Source: Thalassia testudinum (lineage: Eukaryota; Streptophyta; Magnoliopsida; Alismatales; Hydrocharitaceae). From it: 64,000 nucleotides of DNA. Location of the stretch: NCBI GenBank assembly GCA_037157565.1, contig JAZHRO010000054.1, forward strand, positions 12,631,501-12,695,500, in the 5' to 3' direction. The notes beneath the pieces were generated by a model. It was not told the origin of the DNA and did no database searches. It worked only from the letters and a program-made list of their open reading frames with translations. Made by a program: the position numbers and the translations under genes. Shown here one piece after another: positions 25,541 through 33,651 of this stretch. Each line of letters opens with the position of its first letter. Position 1 is the stretch's first letter.

Positions 25541-25970
25541 TTTTGATATATGAGTTTAGGATTTAGGATTTAGGGTTTAAGGTTTAGGTTTATGGAAAAT
25601 GATTTCACGTATGATAAGTGATTTTTCACCTTAGGATTTAGGGTTTAGTCTTTAGTTGCTAAACTCTAAACTCTAAGGTGAAAAATCATCTTTTAAGTGT
25701 AAAATCACTTCTTATACGTGAAGAAACACTGTAAATTTAATTTTACACCGGTGTAATCTTACTTTGTACCCGTGCAAAATAAGATTGCACCACTTGAAAT
25801 GTGATTTTTCACTTTAGGATTTAGGGTGTAGTCTTTAGCCGCTAAACTCTAAACCCTAAATCCTAAACCCTAAACCCTAAGATGAAAAATCATCTTTTAA
25901 GTGTAAAATCACTTCTCATACGTGAAGAAACACTTGGAATTTAATTTTGTACCGGTGTAATTTTACCTTA
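25541..25970. repeat. Telomere-like foldback repeat, tandemly duplicated
   Basis: A unit of about 180 bases occurs twice (about 25617-25795 and 25800-25970). Each unit is a foldback: GATTTTTCAC, TTAGGATTTAGGGT, a short loop, CTAAACTCTAAAC, then GATGAAAAATC or GGTGAAAAATC. The second copy has extra CCTAAACCCTAAACCCTAA, so the stem is made of plant telomere-type (TTTAGGG)n sequence. This is an interstitial telomere-like sequence within a diverged inverted repeat; it is not coding. Confidence 0.75.
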
Positions 25971-26085
25971 CACTTGTGCAAAATAAGATTACCTGTGCAA
26001 AATAAGATTGCACTGGTGTAAAGTAAGATTGCACCCGTATAAAATTTTTTTGAAGGTGCAAAATAAGATTACATCTGTGCAACAG
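25971..26085. repeat. Short tandem units GTGCAAAATAAGATT
   Basis: Four to five units of the form GTGCAAAATAAGATTRCAC, with GGTGTAAAGTAAGATT variants, follow the foldback repeat. Related GTGTAA units are interspersed through 25440-25970, so the two probably belong to one repeat family. Confidence 0.6.
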
Positions 26086-26613
26086 TACAAGGCAATTCCA
26101 AAGATGATTTGAGTGATTTACACTGGTACCAAAGTGATTTGTTGATTTCAATAGTAATAGATCTCATTATATATAACACTTTTTTTACATAAAAAAAATA
26201 ACACAAATTAAGACCACATTTACACTGCTCTATATTAACTTTTTATGTCAACATTTCCATTTTCCAACACGAGTCGTATTTTAAAAATGGAAAAGAGGTG
26301 AATGCCACAAAGCGTTTGACAAGAAGTAAAATTACGTTTTCCTCCAAAGTTGAAGGAGCATTTGCTAGATGCACCTCCAAAGCACAGCAAATTGTAACGG
26401 TATCCATGCAAATGGTGAAAAGCCAGGGATATTTGCATGGTTATAAATGGATGGGAGGGGGAGGAGGGTTGATATGTAAATAACCGAACGTGCATGCGCG
26501 CACTTCCTTCTTCGGAACTGATCAACCTACCAATGGACCACTTTCGTCTTACATCGTGATCTGTACGTGCAACCTGTCAGAGTGGAAAACATAATTGATT
26601 TGGAGGACAATAT
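26086..26613. other. Intergenic DNA left of gypsy element 1
   Basis: No gene recognised. The last five bases, AATAT (26609-26613), are the left target-site duplication of element 1. Confidence 0.5.
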
Positions 26614-29282
26614 TGTTACGAACGCGCGTTTCAGACCAGACGTCTGGAATCACTTCCAGACGTCTGGAATCACTTCCAGACGTCTGGAAATCGGTTATTT
26701 TTTGGCACAACGGTTTCGTCTGCGCGCCTGAGCGCGCAGTCCTGCGAGCGCATCTCTCTCTCTCTCGCTTTTTCCCTCCCTCCTGCAGCTGCAGGCTGCG
26801 CCCTCAGTCCTCTCTCTCTCCTCGCGCAGCCTTAAAAGGACACGCCCTCTCCCTCACTCCCGTCATCTCCATTCCCTTCCTCTTCTCCTTCCAGCCGGTG
26901 CGCGAGAGCGAGTGCGAGTGAGGCGGCGGCAGTGACAGCTGCGGTGAGCGTGGGAGGAGGTGCTGTGTGTAGGAAGAAGCGGCCGTGAGAGCGAGCTCGC
27001 CGGGGCTGCTAGGGCCGGCCGGCGGGGGGCCCAGCGGGTGCGGAGCGACGTGGGAGGACTGCTGTGGCTCGAGCAGCAGGCGGACGAGGCACGGGGCGGC
27101 CGGGCGTCGCGAGCGGAGGGCGAGTTGCGCCCTAGTTGTGGAAACTTTTCTAGAATCAGACGTCTGGGATTCTAGCCGGACGACGGGAATGACGTCTGGA
27201 AGACTGTCCAGACGTCTGAAAGGTGAGTTATTCCGTCTTCTTCGTTTTCTTCGATTGATCGTACTAAGAGAGAGAGGAAATGGGTACGCGCAGGGTATGA
27301 GATTCGCATACAACGCGAATCAGACGTCTGGCTGCAGTGCCAGACGACTGGAGCGACCTCCAGACGTCCTAGGTGACCATCGGACGTCTGGGAACTAGGC
27401 CAGATGCCCCGCAGGCTTCTGGACGTCTGAGAGACCACGCAGAGCAAGGTAACCCCTGATCCACTTTTTAAGACGTCTGGAATAAGTTCCAGACGTCTGA
27501 TTTTGCACTGTTTCGTCGTTTTCGACCCGTTTAGGGCCTGTTCGGGTTCCGTTTTCCGCGTTTCGAGTTGCGTTCTTTTCGGAATTAAATCCTCTACCTG
27601 TTTACAGTAGCTGTATACTGTTTTGAGAAATTCCTTGTGTTTGATCCTTGTGATAGGACCCCGTTCCGTTGCAGTCTCAGGGGTTGCGGAGGCACGCGGG
27701 ATTCCCGACCACGCCCCCAGTTCGCCTGTTGTAACCGGTAGAGTGACTTTAAGTATAATCTGTTAAATTATGAAACCATAAATAGAACCTAGGACATTGC
27801 ATGAATCCTAGGAATGAGAAATAGATTGAATGGTAGATCCTAGGGTGTTGCATGAATCCTAGGGTTGGAAAACTAGATTGTATGATAGATCCTAGGATAT
27901 GGCATGAATCCTAGGACGGGAAAACTAGTGGATTGTATGAATTCTGCAGTCTTGGAAAATGTGGAAAGGAAACAATAGCTGCCTGTGAATTGAATTAACA
28001 GCTGCCTGTTATGAATAAATGAACTTGATTAAGAATATGGGATGTATGAACGTGAAACTGGAAATGTGAAACCGGAATGCGCTGAGTTAAAAAGCTGGAA
28101 ACCTACGGGGAATTAGGAGTAGAAATCATGGAAAGTGAATGGAATAGAATTGGGGAAGTGAGCTGGCCCTTGAGTATGGAGTACCAAGGAGAGCGACTGT
28201 CCCCCTGTTCAGTGCAGAGCGGAGCCAGCCGCCCCAGGGACCCGGGGTTAGGACTGGCCACTCTGTATCGACTTGCTGGCCCTCGTGTACGTAGTACCGA
28301 TGAGAGCTACTAGTGTAGGGAGATACTAGCTACCCCACGGGCCCTGGGGTTCTGCTAGCCTCCTACACCGACTTGTTAGGCCCACTGGGGCAAACCAGGG
28401 TAGTCAGGCGAGGGTGCGCGGACTGTGGAGGGGCAAGGCCCCTGTTTGGTTACTGTGGAGGGGTTGGACCCCTGTTACTGAGAGGGCTCTGCCCTGTACT
28501 GGTTCCGTGCTGTACTTTGAGCGCACCCGTTAACGGAAACGACTGACCGCGTGCCAGTGCGGGTTAGCTACCCGTACTTTTACCGCGCGTGCCGTAGTCA
28601 CATTTACGTCTGTCAGTGACCTTGGGGTGGTTGACTGAGAGTAGGATCACCACGGGGGACTCTCTCGGCCAGGAGAGCACCACGTGCTACTTCTACTGTT
28701 CGGAAAAGACTGCAATCAAGATCGTTCCCACGAGAAACATTCGAGATCAAGTGAAGGATCTGAGAAATAGATAAATTGTGAAACAATAGAAGGACGTAAA
28801 TAAAGGAACAAAGAAAATTAAAACAGTTACTGTACACTTTACTGTTTCTTTAGTTTAGCTGCCACTCTACTCAGCGTTTTGCTGACGTGTTACACTCGTT
28901 ACCTTTCAGGACCAGGTGTTGAGCAGCCAGGATCAGCGGCTGCAGAGGACGCTGGGCCGAGTAGGGTCTAGTAGAGTTACCACTATTCTCTTGTACCTCT
29001 TTTTTTGGTTCCACTGTAGTAAGTAGTTCTTGTTTCCGCTGTACTTTTCTTTACCTGCAGTTCATATTATGTTCTGAATGTTGTTCTATTGTTGTGGTGG
29101 TATATACTGTAGTGGTTTCTTTCCTTACTGCTGTATTTTCTTACTGTTAGTTATATTCATGCTGAATGTGGTTTATTTTACTGCTCTTTTGGTTACTTCC
29201 TCATTGGACGACCAGGTCTTGGGGTTAGTCGAGTCGGCCCGGTTCTTGTGTCTCGTAGGGACTCGGGAATCGGGTCGTTACA
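26614..29282 (+). repeat. 5' LTR of element 1 (LTR-A)
   Basis: 2669 bases. It opens with a compact array of three AGACGTCT palindromes at 20-base spacing (26636-26687), where the 3' LTR has a different set of modules. It carries an 8-base inverted repeat CTGCGCGC/GCGCGCAG at 26720-26739, TATA-like CTTAAAAGG at 26831, palindromes at 27155-27508, donor-like AAAG/GTGAGT at 27223 and three CCTAGG repeats at 27790-27920. Confidence 0.93.
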
Positions 29283-29458
29283 AGAGGTATCAGAGCAAGG
29301 TCGTCCCGAGAAGTGAATCAACTGACTGGAAAATAACCAATTCACATGTCTATAACTAGAGTAGCCACCACAACATATCTCTTGACATGAGCTCTTAGAC
29401 ATTTTCGTTAGGTAATGTTCTGTACTGACGTATTTCGTTGTTTTGAGTCTCCTTGTAG
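27223..29458 (+). promoter_or_regulatory. Putative leader intron of element 1 (LTR donor to pre-gag acceptor)
   Basis: A consensus 5' splice site (CTGAAAG/GTGAGT) lies about 390 bases downstream of the TATA-like box. A pyrimidine-rich 3' site (TCTCCTTGTAG) ends 3 bases before the gag ATG at 29462. The donor is kept in LTR-A copies at 12847, 34276, 40936 and 63896. Removing 2236 bases would delete many upstream ATGs and the primer site from the mRNA used for translation. This is an inference from motifs. In element 2 the pre-gag site is CCTTGCTGGAG, which still ends in AG directly before the ATG. Confidence 0.4.
29285..29297 (+). other. Primer binding site, element 1 (degenerate)
   Basis: AGGTATCAGAGCA just after the 5' LTR corresponds to TGGTATCAGAGC, the site complementary to the 3' end of initiator Met tRNA used by most plant gypsy elements. 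One base is missing compared with element 2 (43066-43077). Confidence 0.8.
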
Positions 29459-29461
29459 GTG

Positions 29462-30271
29462 ATGCCTCGTTGTGGAACTAGGAGGGTGGGCCGCGGGCGC
29501 GGCCGAGGTCAGGGCCCGAGGGACAGATGTGTCGGGCTTGGAGTACATACTACCCCTCCTCTTCTCCTGAGCATACCGTCTCCGGACCTCGTCCAACTAA
29601 TTCGAGAGGTGGTTCGTGAAGAATTTCAGCTCCCATCCACATCGCCACCCCCTCCTCCCCCTTCCGAGCGTACGACAGGGGAGTTGGTGGTGGAACGAGA
29701 TTTCCGCCGTCACACTAGGCGTGTTAGGAGAACTCAAAGGAGACACGTGGCGTCCATAGGGGAGCCGTCACGTTTTACAGGGCCATCAGTGGCCTTTGGG
29801 GGCCCTCGACAGGGGCCAGTCGCCAGCACCGGACCCCCGCCCAGCCGACAGCAGGGACCCGCTGAGGGTGGGAGCCGGGTTCCCCTCTGTTACCAGTGTG
29901 GCCAGCCGGGCCACATCAGGAGGGACTGCCCGTCTAGGGCAGGAGGTTAGCAGATACTTCCCGCGCAGAGCACTAGAGAACGCGCAGGAGGCCGCGGTTA
30001 CCAGGCGCGAGGAGGAGGACAGCAGTCGCGAGGAGGGTACAGGCCAGCACCTACCCGTCCGATGCAGAGTGTGGCTGCTTCGTCCGCACCTAGAGCTGAA
30101 GGGTGTTTCAACGCCCTGACACACAGGGACGCCAGAGCTTCGGGATCATTGGTAGCAGGTATGGTTTCAGTTTCCGGCAGACTCGTTTACACGCTTTTCG
30201 ATTCCGGTGCTACGCACTCGTTTGTTGCAGCCAGTTTGGCAGTTAGTTGGACCAGGATTATACACTGTTAG
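29462..30271 (+). pseudogene. Element 1 gag (core deleted) and start of protease
   Basis: The frame starts MPRCGTRRVGRGRGRGQG at 29462 and matches the N-terminal and C-terminal ends of element 2 gag. Near 29735 it jumps directly from the N-terminal part to RRHVASIGEPSRF. The capsid-forming core present in element 2 (about 43600-44160) is absent. The CCHC zinc knuckle CYQCGQPGHIRRDC is intact. An amber at 29948-29950 replaces a Gln codon. The same frame continues to the protease active-site motif LFDSGATHSF and ends at 30271, where the pol frame takes over at -1. Because the capsid core is gone, this copy could not form particles on its own. Confidence 0.85.
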
Positions 30272-32156
30272 AGAATCCGTTCGTAATCGGAGGTCCGAGT
30301 GGTCAGCTGTTTGTAGCTGAGGAGGTGTACACGGATTGCGAGGTCAGCGTCGGGGGACATAGCCTGCCAGCTGAGCTAATTATGATACAGATGGAGGACT
30401 TTGGAGTGATTCTGGGGATGGATTGGCTGTCCGGTTACCACGCCTTGGTGGACTGTTTTGAGAGGAAGATTGTCTTCTCTATGCCGGAGTTGCCTTCTTT
30501 CGAGTTTCACGGACAGCCAGTGGATGGAGGTTTCATGTGCATTTCAGCACTTCGGGCGGCGAGACTTTTGAGCCAGGGGTGTGAGGCCTTCCTAGCTTGT
30601 GTGGTGGCAGAGCCCAGCCCTGTGGCAGACTTCTAGAGCATTCTGGTGGTCAGAGAGTACCCTGACGTGTTTCCAGACGAGTTACCAGGACTACCGCCCG
30701 AGTGTGAGATCGAGTTTGAGATCTCATTAGTATTAGGGACCAGCCCCATCTCCACCGCGCCATACAGGATGGCACCGCTTGAGCTGCGAGAGCTCAAGTC
30801 CCAGTTGGCGGACCTTTTGGAGAAAGGTTTCGTGAGGCCCAGTGCGTCTCCCTGGGGAGCCCCGGTACTGTTTGTGAAGAAGAAGGATGGGACCTTACGC
30901 CTTTGTGTGGACTACCGATAGCTGAATAGGGTCACCATCAAGAACAGATATCCGCTGCCGAGGATCGACGACTTATTTGACCAGTTGCAGGGTGCCACGG
31001 TGTTTTCCAAGATCGACTTGAGGTCTGGATACCACCAGTTGAGGATCAGGGAGACCGACGTCTCCAAGACAGCTTTCCGCACCCGGTACGGACACTACGA
31101 GTGTTTGGTCATGCCGTTTGGGCTGACCAATGCCCCCGCTGCTTTCATGGATCTGATGAACCGGGTGTTTAGACCGTACTTGGACCAGTTCGTGGTGGTG
31201 TTCATAGATGATGTACTCATCTATTCTCGAGATCAGACGCAGCACGGATAGCACTTGCGGATGGTTCTGGACACTCTGAGACGACGTAGGCTATACGCCA
31301 AATACAGCAAGTGCGAGTTCTGGTTGAGGGAGGTGACCTTCTTAGGTCATGTGACCTCTGGAGACGGCTTGGCGGTGGACCTAGCCAAGGTCGAGGCAGT
31401 ACTCAGGTGGGAGAGACCGCGTTCAGTCACTGAGATTCGTAGTTTCCTGGGACTGGCAGGCTACTACAGACGATTCATCAGAGGTTTTTCACAGATTGCG
31501 CGTCCTATGACACAGTTGACCCGGAAGGACGTGCCCTTCGCTTGGACAGACGCCTGTGAGGCGTGTTTTCTGGAGCTGAATGAGAGGTTGACCTCGGCTC
31601 CCGTGCTCACCATCCCTAACAGTAGTGGCGGGTTTGTTGTGTACACGGACGCCTCCTTGCAGGGGTTAGGAGGTGTGCTCGTGTAGAGGGGTCACGCTGT
31701 CGCTTACGCTTCGCGGCAACTGAAGCCCCATGAGCATACCTACCCTACCCACGACCTAGAGTTGGCAGCTGTTGTCTTCGTGCTGAAGACTTGGAGGTAC
31801 TACTTGTACGGTGAGACCTTCAAAATTTTCACAGATCACAAGAGCCTCAGATAACTTTTGATCAGAAGGAGTTCAACATGAGACAGAGACGTTGGTTGGA
31901 GCTCCTTAAGGACTACGACTGCAGCATCTCCTATCACCCGGGAAAGGCCAATGTGGTGGCTGACGCCTTGAGCAGTAAGGCGCCCGCACACTTGGCCAGT
32001 TTACAGTTACAGAGTTGGAGCCTTTTGGAGGAGGTGGGCAGCTGGCGACCTCTAGAGTTACGGGGGTACTGTGGGGCAGTGACTGTGACATGGCAGACTA
32101 GGCCAGAGCTGATAGACCGCATCGTCACAGGACAGATGGCCGATCCGTACTTGTAG
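30247..32156 (+). pseudogene. Element 1 pol: protease, reverse transcriptase, RNase H
   Basis: The protease continues with FGVILGMDWLSGYH (30400-30440). RT follows with [44 protein letters not shown] and the catalytic FIDD at 31201-31212. RNase H follows with [13 protein letters not shown] (31636-31670), KTWRYYLYG and LSSKAPAHL. Ambers lie at 30634, 30919, 31249, 31684 and 32154, and a TAA with a frame change near 31852. Four of the five ambers are CAG in element 2; the one at 31684 is shared with it. Domain order and spacing are normal for gypsy pol. Confidence 0.92.
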
Positions 32157-32159
32157 TCC

Positions 32160-33281
32160 TTGCACGACAGAGTACTGTCGGGAGACCCGGGGGACTTCTC
32201 TTTCACAGACCAGGTGCTGCGCCTGAGGGGACGGTTGTGCGTTCCCAGAGACGAGGAGCTGCTAAGAGAGCTCCTGACTGAGGCACACGGTTCCAGGTTC
32301 ACCATACATCCCGGAAAAACAAAGATGTACCACGACTTGAGACGCGAGTTTTGGTGGAGGGGGATGAAGCGGGATGTGGGTGAATTCGTGCAGCAGTGCT
32401 TAGTGAGCCAGCAGGTGAAAGCCGAGCATCAGAGGCCTACAGGGCCGCTACAGCCGCTTCCAGTGTCAGAGTGGAAGTGGGAGAGCATCACCATGGACTT
32501 GGTGGTGGGCTTACCTGTTACCCAGCGAGGACAAGATGCTGTCTGGGTAATTGTGGATAGACTGGAGAAGACGGCACGATTCCTGCCGATCCGAGTCACT
32601 TTGGGACCAGAACAGTTGGCAGAGAGGTATATCCGTGATGTGGTACGACTACACGGAGTTCCGCAGGAGATCGTATCCGACCGGGATACCCGCTTTACGT
32701 CCCAGTTTTGGGTTGAGTTTCAGCAGGCCTTGGGGACGCGGTTGAGGTTGAGTACGACTTACCACCCCCAGACGGACGGACAGTCTGAGCGCACGATACA
32801 GATACTTGAGGACCTTTTGCGTGCCTGTGTACTGGACTGGAGGGGTTCTTGGGAGGAGCACCTGCCCCTGGCGGAGTTTGCATACAACAACAGCTATCAA
32901 TCGAGTATCGGAATGGCTCCCTACGAGGCTCTGTACGGACGGAGGTGTACGACACCCTTGAGTTGGGTTGAGGTGGGGACCAAGTGGGAGGTTGGCCCCA
33001 GATTGATCTGGCAGAGTCAGGAGGTGGTCGAGCAAATCCACAGGCGACTCCGCACTGTCAGGAGCAGACAGAAGAGCTACGCGGATAGAAAACGCAGAGA
33101 GGTGCAGTTCGAGGTTGGGGATTGCGTCTTTCTTCGTGTTTCGCCCATGAAGGGCCTGCAGCTGTTTGGGGTGAGAGGGAAGCTCGCGCCGAGGTTCGTG
33201 GGGCCCTTTGAGGTCCTGGAGCGGGTTGGACCCGTTGCTTACAGACTTGCCCCCCCCCCGGTAGCTTTTTGTTTAGCATGA
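32160..33281 (+). pseudogene. Element 1 integrase
   Basis: A 373-residue open stretch contains the HHCC zinc region (FTIHPGKTKMYHDLRREFWW ... CLVSQQ), the catalytic core with SITMDLVVGLP, SDRDTRFTSQFW and YHPQTDGQSERTIQ, and the GPF(E)VLERVGPVAYRL C-terminal motif. The second Cys of the zinc motif is Ser (AGC at 32406-32408; TGT in element 2). The D, D and E catalytic residues are present. The frame is lost at a run of nine C near 33251 before the terminal module. It is cut off from RNase H by the amber at 32154. Confidence 0.9.
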
Positions 33282-33282
33282 C

Positions 33283-33567
33283 GTGTTCCACATGTCCAAC
33301 CTTAGGAAGTACGTAGCCGATCCCAGTCACGTACTGAGTCACGAGAGCGTCGTGGTGGGCGACGACCTGACCTACCCCGAGCGGCCAGTGCAGATTCTAG
33401 ACCGAGACGTCCGCAGTTTGAGACGAAAGCAAGTACCCCTGGTAAAGGTTTTGTGGAGGAGCCAGCGGTACGAGGAGGCTACCTGGTTGCCTGAGGCGGC
33501 AATGCGGGAGCGATACTCGGAGCTTTTCGCGGGTACGTCTTTTAGGACTGGCTTCGGTCCTCTTTGA
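33283..33567 (+). pseudogene. Element 1 pol C-terminal chromodomain-like module
   Basis: 94 residues with FHMSNLRKYVADPSHVL, VQILDRDVRSLRRKQVPLVK, VLWRSQRYEEATW and a final RYSELF. This is the terminal segment following integrase in Tekay/Del-type elements, where the VKVLW...EEATWE block is the chromodomain-like part thought to guide insertion into chromatin. It is separated from integrase by the indel near 33251. Confidence 0.8.
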
Positions 33568-33651
33568 GTTTGTTATGGTTATTTTGACGTCTTTTCCGCA
33601 CCCTAGTTAGCGCAAGTTTCGGAGGCGAAACTTCCTATGAGTTTGTTATAT

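Noticed and set aside
25541..26085. CRISPR-like or satellite array
   Set aside because: Units are diverged foldbacks in a plant nuclear context with no regular spacers. CRISPR does not apply; only two full units are present, so it is not a satellite array.
26804..27313. 169-codon minus-strand open frame (and similar frames at 39359-39871, 40319-40690, 48164-48463, 63177-63863)
   Set aside because: All lie antisense to the GC-rich promoter and leader part of the LTRs. They recur as composition shadows, differ in frame between copies and show no domain. The one at 63177-63863 only becomes long because the LTR insertion fuses it to integrase residues.
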